Notes: generated by a model not told the origin, from the sequence alone. Counted from the first letter of the stretch, positions 51,861 through 63,721 are shown. The stretch is DNA of 64,000 nt from Corella eumyota (GCA_963082875.1 OY720098.1:20150001-20214000); one strand, 5' to 3'. Program-made: numbers and translations.

Positions 51861-54800
51861 TTAACTTCTCAACCGGTAAGCAACTTCGTGACTCTGATGT
51901 GAGAGATATACGAACCAATATATCCCGTTGAAAAAGAAAAAGGCAAGCGGGAAAGCCACTCTCGAAACCTGATCAATTCTGCTTACCCCACCCTATAAAC
52001 ATATGTAAAAAGAATTTATAAAAAACACTACATAACATATTTAAAACCAATGCACTTTTTTTCATTTATTTAACCTCGGTCAACTTAACAGCCTAAACAT
52101 GGAGTAACATCATTTACCCCGACCCAGTCTCGAGTTAACTTTTGCAGTTTGGGATGTTATATATTATAATTGCCCGGTAATTATGCTGCTGATTAAGTGT
52201 TGACTCGGCAGGAGTTTATACCGCTTATAATGCATTACTTAAGGGTGCTACAGAGAACAGTGGGGATAGTTAATAAGGGATTTGATAACTTACTTGTGAT
52301 TTTGCTACGTCCTTTATCTCCATTTCAACTGCTGCTAGTAACTTCCTGGCAAGAATCATGTCGTTTTTACTGACACCTCCTTTTATCGGTCGTTGCTGGG
52401 TTTGAAACCAGCTTTCTATAAAGTTAAACACTACGTTTAAGTTAGTTAAAAGACATTTTAAATGTGGAGATTGCTTATAGTTTTTACCAGAAGCGTGGTG
52501 TAATTATCGGAACACTTGGCTTCACTGTATATGGCCCTGGGTTTTATCCCTACCGCTGTAGCGCCCTTGTGTAGGGCGTTATAAACGGTATGAACTTCTG
52601 CTGAGCCAACACTTAATAATCAGCTTAATTATCGAGTAATTATAACCTATAATATCCCAAACTGGCAAATTTAACTCAAGACTGGGTCGGGGTAATGAAT
52701 GTTACTCTATGTTTAAGTCGTGAAGTCGACCTTTCCACATCGAGAATAAACAAAAAAACTTACTTGGCAAAAATGTTTCTCCCAAACTTCTCATAAATTT
52801 AGGAAATCCTTGTTTGTCTTCAAACGGTTGAATTCCGGCCGCCATTTTAAACAAGTCACTTAAATTAACTTTTCTTGTTCCTTCACCTTGGCGAATTTCA
52901 AGTACTCTATGTACACGTAAAAGTTTATTAACAAATTAAAATTGGTTTATAAACTAAACTACTATGTAAAATAGAGTACAGTATAGGCTAGAACGAAGCA
53001 GTAGCCTAGTAAAAACTTGCAAAATTTAAGACTGTGTCGCAGTGCTCAAAAATTCACTACATTTTAAGATTTAGGTCTTAACTTAGTTAAGTTAAAAATA
53101 CAATAGTGGTTTTATACAAATGCAGTTCTATTTAAATAGTATTTTTTCACCTAATTAAAACCCTAAAAAGTTTTTTTACTCAGAAGCTTATAAATAGTTA
53201 GCTTTTTTATAGAAGTAAACAGTCATAATGTACTTTACAATGATGTAGTATTGTCAAACAATCTCACCTTTTACTAAGAACAGAACAAGAATGAAACATG
53301 CTTGATTCCAAATTTAGTTTTTCTTTCTTCTCTGATTTCTTTTTCTTTCTCATACCTCTACTTTCCTCGACTTTACGTTGAAAGTAGTTAACTAAAAGCA
53401 AAAAATAAAGGGACAGGCTTATTAGGTATAAAAAAATGTAAAATTTGATCACAGAAGGCAGCAGAAGTTATAATTTATAAACAAACGACATAGTCTAATA
53501 ATTTACTAAAAAAATGTAGTAAAAAGGCTAAAAACAGTCTTTAAAACAAGAATTTGTGGTAAAAAGAAACTTTTAAAATGTTAGGCTACTTAAAACCTAA
53601 ATTCAACAAAAACTTTAAAATTACTTGAACTAACCTGACGCAAACTCAATAAGAGCAGCAAAACAGAAAGCAAAGCAAACTGACATATACCAATCTAATG
53701 CAGTAGCATACGCCACTTTGGGTAGGGACTGCCTAGTGCTTATGCTTAAAGTTGTTAGATTTAAAACTGTCATAATACCTGTATTTAAAACAATTTATTA
53801 GGTATAAAACTTGCTTTAAATTATGATAAACAACTAAATAGAATGCTTGAGTTTAGCATAAATGTTTTTATTAACTTAAATTTACATAAATTATTATTTA
53901 AGGTTTTTTATACAGTAAATATTGGTGTTTAAGGCTTAGAATGTTGGGTTGTATATTGTAGTTAATTAAGGTGCAGTCTTTTTACTAAAGTTAAGTTTAA
54001 AGTTAGAGCTGTATATGTATTTTATATAGTAATTGATATTTGTAAGTTTTTAAGTTAAAGTTTTACCTGAAACAGTTCTAGCTGGGACAGCTTCTTTATT
54101 AATCCAAAAAGAAATCTAAAATTATAAAAATGATAAAAAATGAAAGACTGATATAAACTAAGTTAAATTATTTAAAAACTATTAAGTTAAATTATATAAA
54201 GTCCAGCAAGTTACAATATATAAACCTAAATTAACGAAGTTAATAGATGTAAAGACCAAAGTTGTATAAAAACTCAAAAAACAAAGTTATATATTATAAA
54301 AATTAAAATTAAAGTAATGTTAATTTAAAAAAACTTTGATTAGGAATATAGATATAATTACTTGTGATAAAATAACGATTAGAATGCATGGCAAATAAGT
54401 TTGAATAACGAAATATCCCATTTGCCTTTTAAGGTGGAATTTCGTTTGCAAAACCGTGTAATCTCCTGAAAAAAAGTTTAATAATTTTAAAAAAAATTTA
54501 AGGGTCCTTTAACCAATTTTTCACGTTTCGTTTTATAAAATAAAATGTAACTAAGCTAAAAAAGAAATTAAATCTTAACAATAATTTTTGGTTTTAACTT
54601 AATTTGTTTTTATATATTTAATGTCCTTAAAAAACGCAATCATTAAATAAATGCTACAATTTTAATTAAGTGCAAAAAGTTTAGACATATTTTAAGTATA
54701 TATTCCAGAACCCACGTTATACAAATTTTAAAGACGTCATCATATGACTAACCTGACACGGTATGAATGACGTCACTAGACCACGTGTAGTTGATGAGTT

Positions 54801-57800
54801 CAAATTGGTTCAACCGTGAAGAAGTGGCAGGAACGTCGACAGGTTGCGTTCCATTTTCTTCATACCAAATAAACTGAAGTTCGTCCTTAACATTGAAAAT
54901 AAGTTAATCTACTTTTTTAACTTGTGTGGCAAATTGCTGCTTGCTGACAATTCACATTAGTAATACAAGTTGATTAACGGCTCTCTGGTCTGCATTTAAA
55001 TTGTTGCAATATGGTTGCAAATAACTATTATTTGCTTGTGATAATTTACCCGAGTACGACAAACTATTTTTTTTTGAAGGCCATCAAATTAAATATAAAT
55101 AAAATAAATATATCTAGTCAACTAAGCTTTATTACACATAGATTCTCTACATAGCGCAGTGGAGTTAGACAATTCCTAAAGTCGAGTTTTTTATTTTGAA
55201 AAACGAGCTAGAGGTTTTAGACTGGTAGTGTAATATACTTGTCATGGCAGCAGACTACGAGACAAAGGTTTAGGGTTAAACACCCATCCAGCGTTCACGA
55301 AAAGCTTAAACATTATATATAACGATACACTCTTTCCCAATAAAAAAATTCCTAAATCTATCTCTTTAAAGTCATACGGAAAAAATGGACGTTTTAGGTT
55401 ATATATCAAGATTAGGTAGCCTAAGCTTAGACTTTTAAGTAGGCGATAGGTAGCCTAAGCTTAGACTTTTAAGTAGGCGATAGGTAGCCTAAGCTTAGAC
55501 TTTAAAGTAGGTTATGGACAATAACAAACATTACATAAAACAAAAAACAATATCCTAATACTTACGCTAGTATATCCATAACTTCCATATACCAGATCAC
55601 AAGTATGAACGTCCATAGGAAAGTCGATCAAAATCATCGGACATTGGGCCTTGATTGTTAACCTGAACAATAATTACTGATTAATAAAAATAATCTTTTT
55701 CATTTGTTATATATGACAATTATCTGGTATTGATTAAAATATAGTTTCAGAGTTTAGTTTATTACACATTTTTTTAAATTGGTAATGTATTAGGTATTGG
55801 CATATTTTTATTATGTCAAAATATTTTAAAATTGTTTTCCAAAGTTTTAATTAAAATAAACTTTTAAGCGGTATTTGAATAATTAATGGTGTTTTGAATT
55901 AAATAAAGATTAAAGTTCAAAATTTGTTTTTATTAATCGTTTTTCTTTTTATTAAATCGATTTAATATTGAATTTTACAGAATTTTGTTCAAAAGTTTTA
56001 AAAAAAAGAAAAATAATTTATTTTCAAATAATTGCTTTAGAATTTAAAAGAAAATATTTAATACAATAAAAAACTCTTAATTGATTATATATAAATATAT
56101 ATTTTTTTGTATTTAAAACACTATTTTTAACCTTTTTTGTATTAAAAACAGAATTTTTAAAACCTTTTTTTGATAAACACATTTTTTAACCTTTTTTTGT
56201 ATTTAAAACAACATTTTTGCAATGGTTAAACACTTTACCTTATAGTATATAATATATTGCCATCAGGGTATATTCTTAGCAGTCTGTTGGGGACTGTTAT
56301 ATTATGAGCTATCGACTTCTTTCCGTTCCTAAAGAAACTATCAGGAGTCCACAAACGTTGGACCATATTATTGTTGAGTTGAAGTTCTTGGATGTCGCTG
56401 TTGATATGAGCAAATGATAAACGGTCATCGCGCCATCTTGAAAAAAATAAAAAATCTTTAAAAATTAAAAAATAAAAAAATTAGAAAAACATATAATAAA
56501 CTGGTTTTTAATTAGGCTATTTATGATGCTGTATTATATATTTTTATAAACTTAATAAAACACTTTTAATTTCTGTTAAAGTTAAATTTAATAATGTATA
56601 TAGATCATTATTAGTAATTTAAAATTTATTAACATTTAATAAAAAGTGTAAATTTTTTAAAACATGTTAAAAACCTGTTTAATCATACTATATAAATTTG
56701 CATCAAATTTACTATTTTGCTGAAACTATTTCAAGCTTTAAAATATGTAAATAAAGATGATGTAAGATTGTTTAAACATTTATAAAGCGTGTTATTCTGT
56801 ATTAAGATATTTATAAATGGAAGTGTGCTTGTTTGTTAATATTTAATGAGGTTATAATCTAGATGTTGTAATATTCTAGGCTTAATATTTTACTACTACA
56901 GATTGTTACGCGTTATAGGTTGATACATTATCTGTAGATCTATACAAAAAATGATAACGTAGCTATAACATATAAATAACAACTCTTACATTTTTTGCGT
57001 TATTAATATTAGTCGATAGCTCGACTTACAGTCGAATTTTAATTGTTGTCATTTGGTCGCAACTCTTAACTAAGATTTGCCTGCGATAATTTACCCACGC
57101 ACCACGAACAGTTTTGTTAATTTTGTAGGCTTATAAATTAAACATATATATATCTACTAAGCTTTATTACGTATCGATTTGTTATAACATGCTATGAAAC
57201 AATTTTTTTTAGATTGTATTTTTAGAATTTGGTTTATTTTACATTAGAAAAAATATTAAATTTTATACTTTTGTCGAAAAAACATGTCCAGTGTATATTC
57301 CATATCTTGCTCTGACGCAGGACCAAACCCAGTGACGTAATAATAGCTGTAAACTTTCGTCGGCCCCTCTGTTAAATTAATTGTTGGTTAATTACTAAAT
57401 TAAAAACGTGGTGTAGTTGTCGTAACATTCGACTTCACTACATGATGTTCCCAGGTTCGATCCCCACTGCTCTCACGCTGTAACGCCCTTAAGTAAGGAT
57501 CTACAAACGGTATAAACTCTTGCTGAGCCAGCACTTAATCAGCAGCATAATTATCGGAAAATTATAATCAATAATATAAAAAATTATAATCAACTTGTCC
57601 AAGGCAACTCAAGACTGGGTCGGGGTAACTGATGTTACTCTATGTTTAAGTCGCGCATTCGACTTTTCAACATCGAGGATAAATACATATTTTTAATAAA
57701 TTAAAATCATCTGCCATGCTTTTTTGTTTTGTTACCTTCTAACCCAGGTCTTATTCTTGGGTCATAATTTTCTAGAAATGTGTCAAGAGCCCTGGTGATA

Positions 57801-58925
57801 TCTTCCGGGCACACTTTTCGGTTACAAGTGCTATTTTGCTTGTTATGACGAATTGTCATTTTACTAAAAACAAAAAAAAAATAGTTTAAAAAAAAATTTT
57901 ATTGTTTTTTTCACAAATTTTTCACAAGTTTTTTTCACAGTTTACAAAATTTTTTTATTGTTACGTAACAATTAAAGCGATTGTCTTTTATCGTATTTCG
58001 ATCTTATTAGGGAATTAAACTTTGATTAAATTTGATTAAAAAAAAAAAATTCCCAAATGAAAACTAAAAATGTGATTAAAAATAACAAGCCTTATTACGT
58101 GGTCTATTAAGCCTATTATGACGTCATATAGCTTAGGAGAAGACAATTTGCGAGTTTAATTCGGATATTGATTTTGGTAGGAACTGATTAGAGATAAATA
58201 TTTTTGTATTCTGTGGGGAATTTGTGATTTAAACATGGTATATAATTAGAAATATGGAATTGTGAAAATATGTTTTTCGTATTTTTTGTGGTGGTGTTAC
58301 ATTTTGAATTTGATTGTTAAAAAATTTTATAAAAAAAATTTTAAAACATTTTTGGGATAATTTATTTAAAAATTTTTTTTTTTAATTAAATTTTTAGTAT
58401 TTTTTTTTAACTTTTTTACTAAAAAATTTTAACTTCTAAATATAAAATATATTTATTATATTTTATTAAAATCGTTAAAATTAATTTTAAAAGATTAACA
58501 TAGATCTTATTTTAATTTATTTTATTATTTTTTGATTTTTAATTAATTTTATAGCTTATAATCTTAGATTATTGTTTCAATTAATTCCTAATTGATTACA
58601 AAATAGTTTTAAAAATATTTAAAATTTTAAAATTTAAATTTATTTTGCTAATAAATAAAACGTCATATTTTGAAAACTTAATGACAAAAAATCGATTCAA
58701 ATTTTTCTACTTCGTTTTAATAATATGTCAGTTATGACAACATAATTACATTTTGGCTTAATATAACACATTAAAAATTAAAACAAATTATTAGTAAAAA
58801 CAAGTTAAAAACAAAAATTTAAAATTAGAAGTTTAATATTATATTTACCTTTGCGTAGATTTTGATTCTTGAATAAAACAAATAATTAACAAAATCAAAA
58901 AATGAATTAAAATATTAAAATACAT
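51861..58925 (-). CDS. GABRA: GABA-A receptor alpha-like subunit
   Basis: Cys-loop anion-channel subunit at the plasma membrane. Thirteen exons, every junction in phase (minus, 5' to 3'): 58849-58925, 57736-57863, 57269-57368, 56239-56436, 55566-55662, 54753-54885, 54362-54465, 54067-54115, 53635-53778, 53268-53391, 52764-52906, 52294-52415, 51861-51968; 508 residues. Signal peptide [19 protein letters not shown]; loop [34 protein letters not shown]; alpha-type Cys-loop C175[14 protein letters not shown]189; M1 about 260-284; PAR anion-selectivity motif at 290-292 and M2 to about 318; M3 about 325-345; a basic loop ([11 protein letters not shown], then [11 protein letters not shown]); M4 [21 protein letters not shown]-terminus [14 protein letters not shown] and FFRQKW fit alpha rather than beta or gamma subunits. 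Two residues are unusual: Met298 at M2 6' and Arg138 at the position of human alpha1 His101. Confidence 0.95.
52061..52275 (-). repeat. SINE family A, reverse copy, GABA-A alpha last intron
   Basis: TTTATTTAACCTCGGTCAAC, CCGACCCAGTCTCGAGTTAAC, GCTGATTAAGTGTTGACTCGG, breaking off near the B box. It lies just beyond exon 12 and is inverted relative to the copy at 52490-52757. Confidence 0.85.
52490..52757 (+). repeat. SINE family A, forward copy, GABA-A alpha intron 11
   Basis: CCAGAAGCGTGGTGTAATTATCGG, GCGCCCTTGTGTAGGGCG, AAGACTGGGTCGGGGTAATG, TCCACATCGAGAATAAACA-A. With the reverse copy at 52061-52275 it brackets exon 12. Confidence 0.87.
54960..55146 (+). repeat. MITE-like family D, GABA-A alpha intron 5
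   Basis: TTAAATTGTTGCAATATGGTTGC, AACTATTATTTGC, TGATAATTTACCCGAGTACG, GTCAACTAAGCTTTATTACA. Confidence 0.75.
55205..55384 (+). repeat. SINE family B, GABA-A alpha intron 5
   Basis: GACTGGTAGTGTAATATAC (A box region), AAAGGTTTAGGGTTAAACACCC (B box region), CACTCTTTCCCAATAAAAAAAT, GTCATACGGAAAAAAT end. Confidence 0.75.
55408..55515. repeat. 34-bp tandem repeat, three units
   Basis: Three consecutive units of TAGGTAGCCTAAGCTTAG plus ACTTTTAAGTAGGCGA; the first two are virtually identical and the third slightly diverged. Each unit contains CCTAAGCTTAG, a near-palindrome. It lies in GABA-A alpha intron 5, about 50 bp before the exon 5 boundary. Confidence 0.9.
56098..56220. repeat. irregular tandem repeat, about 32-bp units
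   Basis: Four runs of TTTTTTTGTATTTAAAACA or close variants alternate with ATTTTTAACC. It ends 19 bp from the exon 4 donor of GABA-A alpha. Low complexity, but the periodicity is clear by eye. Confidence 0.7.
57008..57183 (+). repeat. MITE-like family D, GABA-A alpha intron 3
   Basis: GTCGATAGCTCGACTTACAG, TTTAATTGTTGTCATTTGGTCG, CTGCGATAATTTACCCACGC, CTACTAAGCTTTATTACG. Confidence 0.78.
57400..57690 (+). repeat. SINE family A, full length, GABA-A alpha intron 2
   Basis: ACGTGGTGTAGTTGTCGTAAC (A box region), CCCAGGTTCGATCCCCACTGC (B box region), AAGACTGGGTCGGGGTAACTG, CAACATCGAGGATAAATAC. Confidence 0.9.
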
Positions 58926-60599
58926 TTTCTTATTTTAGTTAACCCAAAAATAAAGATATTTTAGATTTAAGTTAGTTTATACTATTTTAGGTGTTCTATC
59001 TCTTTTAGAAATGTTAAATATTTTATGTGTTTTTTTATCACTTCTAGATATTTAAAATCATGAAGATCTAAAATCCAATATTTTATATCTTACCATTATA
59101 CTAACTATATCTATACATTATATCATTTTAATACGTGATATTTATATAAAATCATACTATTTTTTTAATAAGCAGTCAGAATATTTTTATTGTTAAAATA
59201 TGTTACAAAAAAAAACAATTAAATTTTAGTTAAATTATTAATATTTTTACATTTTTTACATTAGCTATGATAATTTTAAAGAAAAAATATCTTTAACATT
59301 TTAAGTGATACTTTCTACCTTTAACAAAGCTTATATGCCGTTTATATAGGTTTAAACATTAAACTTTTTCTATACACACTATACTATAACTTCTTATACT
59401 ACGATAACTTCAAAAATTAAACAATTTTCAATTCAGTGTTTCTTATAAGAAATTACTTTTTGTAGCATCTGCTAACTTTTTGTCTTTTTTGTAGATAATC
59501 AATATTCTAGAACAAAGAGAAATCCTTTTTCAAGTCGTGTCTTTGAAGTGTCCCAGTAATACATTGTAGTGCATTGAAATAGCTTAGAATAAGGCTTATA
59601 TTTAGTAGATTATAATATAAAACATGGAATAGTAATTCATGTAATAAAAGCTTTAGTATTTGGAAAAATTTCCTATTAAGATTTTATTTTTCGTTTTCAT
59701 ATATTGTATTACTTGATTAAAAGTATATTAAATATATTGTTATGCAGTATATAGTAACAGTATAACTGATTTAAATTGTGTAATTATTAATACAGTTAAG
59801 TTCTCAGCTACTTGCAAATTTAAAACATGCCTCTAGTTCGTTAAGAATGAGAAATCTTGATTTTCAGTAAATTTTCGCTTTATTGAAATTGCCTAAATCG
59901 CTTTAGCTATACTCCTGCAATGTAGGTTTACTTGTAAACAGTTTCTAAAAGTTATCGAAGTCTACACATAAAAGTATAGTTCAGCATTTGCAGTCAGAAC
60001 TTTACAGTTTTATACCAAAATAAAGTCATTCTTTAGCCCAAGAAAATATTGTAAGATATAGTTATTAATTATGTATATACCATAGCAGAAAATGACGGTT
60101 TGCACGACAGTAAGAATTACGAATCGATGTTGTGTTAAATTTTTGACCTTATGTCAATATTGCTTATTTAATTTTAGAAATGATAACTTATTGTAGGCTA
60201 AAATATACCAAAATATTGTAACGCATTAAACTTATTTAGAAACTATATTTAAAACGCAGAAGTCTTGGAAAACGTAAGTGTTAAATTATGTTATATTTTT
60301 AAATAATTTTGTTACTGTTAAAAACAACACTAGTACTTATACAACACAAGTAAGATTTTACTCATAAAATTAACATTATAATGCATGGTTTTGTATATTT
60401 GTTACATATTTTTGTCTAAATTAATGTTATGTTTTTATCAATTGATAATAATTACGTCACAATAAAATCACGTGAGTCGTAATACATGACGTCATAAATT
60501 GACATGTGATATTAAATGACGTCATCAAAATATATAATAAAAATAAAATATTTCAATTTTTTCTATATATAAATATGTTTTATTTTTTAGATTATAATC
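58926..60599. promoter_or_regulatory. shared intergenic region of the head-to-head GABA-A alpha/beta pair
   Basis: 1,674 bp between the divergent start codons. No coding signal and no copy of the four dispersed repeat families, in contrast to the introns on both sides. The beta-proximal end carries the CRE/E-box cluster at 60453-60524. TTTTTTAG at 60583-60590 just before the beta ATG is an acceptor for a 5' UTR intron or trans-spliced leader. Confidence 0.5.
60453..60540 (+). promoter_or_regulatory. CRE/E-box cluster and TATA-like box upstream of GABA-A beta
   Basis: TTACGTCAC (about 60452), CACGTG (60469-60474), and TGACGTCA at 60487-60494 and 60517-60524, followed by AATATATAATAAAA at about 60528. 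The order and the distance of 60-150 bp to the ATG suit a proximal promoter. CREB/ATF control is known for several neuronal receptor genes, but here it is inference. Confidence 0.45.
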
Positions 60600-63044
60600 A
60601 TGAATATTGTGAGATTTATTCTATTTATTACAATAACAAGGCAAGTTTGTTACTAAATAATTATGTCTGAAAATTTATTTAACATAACTATGAAATATTG
60701 TTTATATTTATTTTTAGAAACTTTGTATATAAACGTTTATTTTGTATTTATAGTTGCGAATCGAAAGTAAGTGAAATACAACGAACAATAAAGAAACAAT
60801 TGGATAGTTTGTTAGGAGAGGGTTACGACATTCGGTTAAGGCCCCAATTTGGGGGTAAGTTCAATAGTTTTATTTTACCCAATTTTTAAAACAAGAAAAT
60901 GTTGTTAATTAATATTTTGTGTGAAATTAAAAAAATTTTATTAATTTTCAGCCGAACCAGTATCTGTTGGTATGAGTATCCAAGTGGCAAGTATTGATAA
61001 AGTTTCAGAAGTTAATATGGTAAGTTTATAACTGGTTTTAACTTAGTTAAGACTTGGTTTAGGTTTTGTATTTTTAACTGATAGCAATATAAATGAATTT
61101 AATTCTAAACAATTATATATACACATTAACTTTATGACGTATTTAGTTATGTATTTGTGCGATTGCAATTACTATTTTTGGGTATTTTTGGAGGGCTGGG
61201 TTGGCTTAAGCTATATAAAAACAACTACAAAAAAGATATGTGATTTGTGATTAAGTTTTTTATTGGTATTTTAACAACAAGCAATATTAATGTGTTTAAA
61301 TGCTTGTAAAAAATTTAAATATACACAAACTTTTGGTTACGAGTTTAGTCACTTATATATGTATGGACGACAGCAATGTAAATTTACTGAATTAATATTT
61401 AAAGGGTTTATGGAGCTTTTGTATGTGGATATATATTTTAAAATCCTAATTTTTATAAAACCCCTTGTTTTTGCCTGATCTGTAACCGTCTTTAAACTCA
61501 AATTTACGTGATTGTGCTATTTTTGGGATATACAAAAATTTAACATATTTTGAAATTATATTTCTTTACAGGATTACACGTTGACTTTGTATTTCCAACA
61601 ATCTTGGAGAGACAACAGACTTGCTTACAAAGATTTTGACATGAACTTAACATTAGACAACAGAGTCATTGATCATATCTGGGTAAGTTTTACTGCAATA
61701 TTTTGTGAATTTAAAAGTGTTAAGTTTTTATATTGTTTGGTTATGTAATTATTTTTTTTTGCTTTGTTCAAATTGTGTATGTTAACTTATTTTTATACTA
61801 ATAAGATTGTTAGATTGTGTTTGGATAGGTTACTTTTGTTGTTGTTTATAATTTTTGTAAAAAAAGTTTAGTTAATATTTTTATTTTTCAGTTTTTTATT
61901 GCTTTGGAAAAGTTTTGATAATTTTTTCAGAAATTTTTTTTAAAATATTGGTTAGTATAAATTTTTAGTTTGGCAACATTTTTGTATATATATAATTTTT
62001 TTTTAATTTTGTTTTTAATTAAGTTATTCTGCCTAAATTTGCAAAGGATATTACATTAAAGCTTTTAACCGATTTCCTAATCTATTAATCGGTTTATTGT
62101 GATTTCGAAATTATATATTTTTAAGATTATCTTAAATTAGATTTAGATTCGTTTTAAACGATATGTTAAAAGGTAAACTATGATAACTTAGATAAAAAAT
62201 TAATGGTATAACTATTTTTAATATTTTATTTTATTTAACACAAAAACATAATCTATTATAATAACAATCAATACTATAATAACAATCAATACTAACAATC
62301 AATACTTAATTTTAAAGGGTTTAAAATCATTTTTAAAACTTAAATTAAACAAATTTTATGACCTTACAATCTTTTACTATGACATCACACGACACGTGAC
62401 CTCACAAGATCGAAATTTTTTAATTGACTTTCAGGATATAATCCTAAAGCATTTTTTATATTCCCCTACCATACGCTGCCTGGTGTATTCGATTGCTTTT
62501 TAAAGACCTTAAATCATTGTTTTTTATTCTTGTATATTGTGTTAAAAACCAACATATTGACCGTATGTTTAACCTTAGTTTTTCGGCAATCAAAAATCAC
62601 TTTAAAATCATTGAATTGTGAAATTTATTGTTAATAGTCTGTTGTTTGTTTTTAAACAATAAAATCGATTGTTCCAATTCAGTTGATTGTCTGTGTATGG
62701 TTTAAACAATGTATATTGAATTATAATGGGGTTATTGTGTTTTAATTAAAGTTTAATTGGTCGTTGGTTTCGTTTAATTATCGTTGTTAATATTGATTAA
62801 ATTTTACAGAATTTTTGTCTAAAATATACGGATTTTCGTTATCAATTACTCGATATATTTTACATTATAAAATTTTATTTAAAAATGTATAAATTTGCAT
62901 TTTTAAAAATTTCTTGTTATTAAATTTTTTTAAGGTCCCTGATACATATTTTGTTAACGATAAGAAGTCTTATATTCACACCGTTACAAGAAGAAATCGA
63001 ATGTTAAGAATTCAACCAGATGGGACTGTGTTTTATGGGATAAG
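60600..63044 (+). CDS. GABRB: GABA-A receptor beta-like subunit, 5' part (continues past window)
   Basis: N-terminal ligand-binding half of a beta subunit, cut by the window end. Exons: 60600-60640, 60754-60854 (alternative start 60718), 60952-61019, 61572-61682, 62935-63044, all in phase. Signal peptide [14 protein letters not shown], then [51 protein letters not shown] (loop D), [20 protein letters not shown] with NDKKS (loop A Tyr), and [19 protein letters not shown]. These blocks are diagnostic of vertebrate beta subunits, and the intron after SEVNM matches the conserved position as I remember it. Intron 1 has an AG|GCAAGT donor, the minor GC-AG class. Products of this gene and the divergent alpha gene would be expected to assemble together, GABA binding at the beta/alpha interface. 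Confidence 0.93.
62258..62310. repeat. short tandem repeat (AACAATCAATACT)
   Basis: Three imperfect units of AATAACAATCAATACT, the last shortened to AACAATCAATACTT. It lies in GABA-A beta intron 4. Confidence 0.8.
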
Positions 63045-63169
63045 GTGAATTAAATTAAAATCATTTTTATTAAAAATATTGCCAAAAATGAATAATATTA
63101 ATTCTAATTTAACTGCCTTATTATTTCAAATGATCTTACTACCTTAAACTTTAGGTACTTTAATATGCA

Positions 63170-63338
63170 AAAGTTAATAACCCGCTATTTTAAATTGTCA
63201 TAATATGGTCGCAACTTTCAACTAATAATCGCCCGTGATAATTTACTCACACCACTAATGGCAGTTTTAGTTATTTTGTAGGCTTATATATTGGACATAC
63301 ATATACTGTCCACTATGCTTTATTATATATAAAGATTT
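63170..63338 (+). repeat. MITE-like family D, GABA-A beta intron 5
   Basis: TTTAAATTGTCATAATATGGTCG, CAACTAATAATCGCCCGTGA, TTTTGTAGGCTTATATATTGG, CCACTATGCTTTATTATAT. Confidence 0.8.
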
Positions 63339-63721
63339 ATTTCAGTGCTTTAACTTACAGCTTTAACTTACAGCTTAAATATCGTAGCGTAAAAATCCGA
63401 TTTTAACAGTGATTGGTCACCCTATCCTTATGTATATTTAATGCTTAGAACGTTATTCAACCTATCTTTAACGTATTATGTTAAAATCAATCTTAAATTT
63501 GATCTGAAAAGCGTAGAAAATAGAATGTATTATGTAATAATATTTCTAACAGTTGCTATGATAAATTATTAATTCTGCAAATTTGATATTTTTAACCATG
63601 AAAGGGCATGAAAAGGGCACAGGCTTCTTTTTTAAGTTTTATTACTGTTAACCCAAGAAATACTCTTCTAAAATAGGATCACTTTTTTTTAATAAATAAA
63701 ATACATTTTTTAAGTAAAGCA

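Noticed and set aside
51861-58925. Nicotinic acetylcholine or glycine receptor identity for the alpha-like gene
   Set aside because: The PAR motif before M2 excludes cationic nicotinic subunits, and [15 protein letters not shown] and [13 protein letters not shown] match GABA-A alpha rather than glycine receptors.
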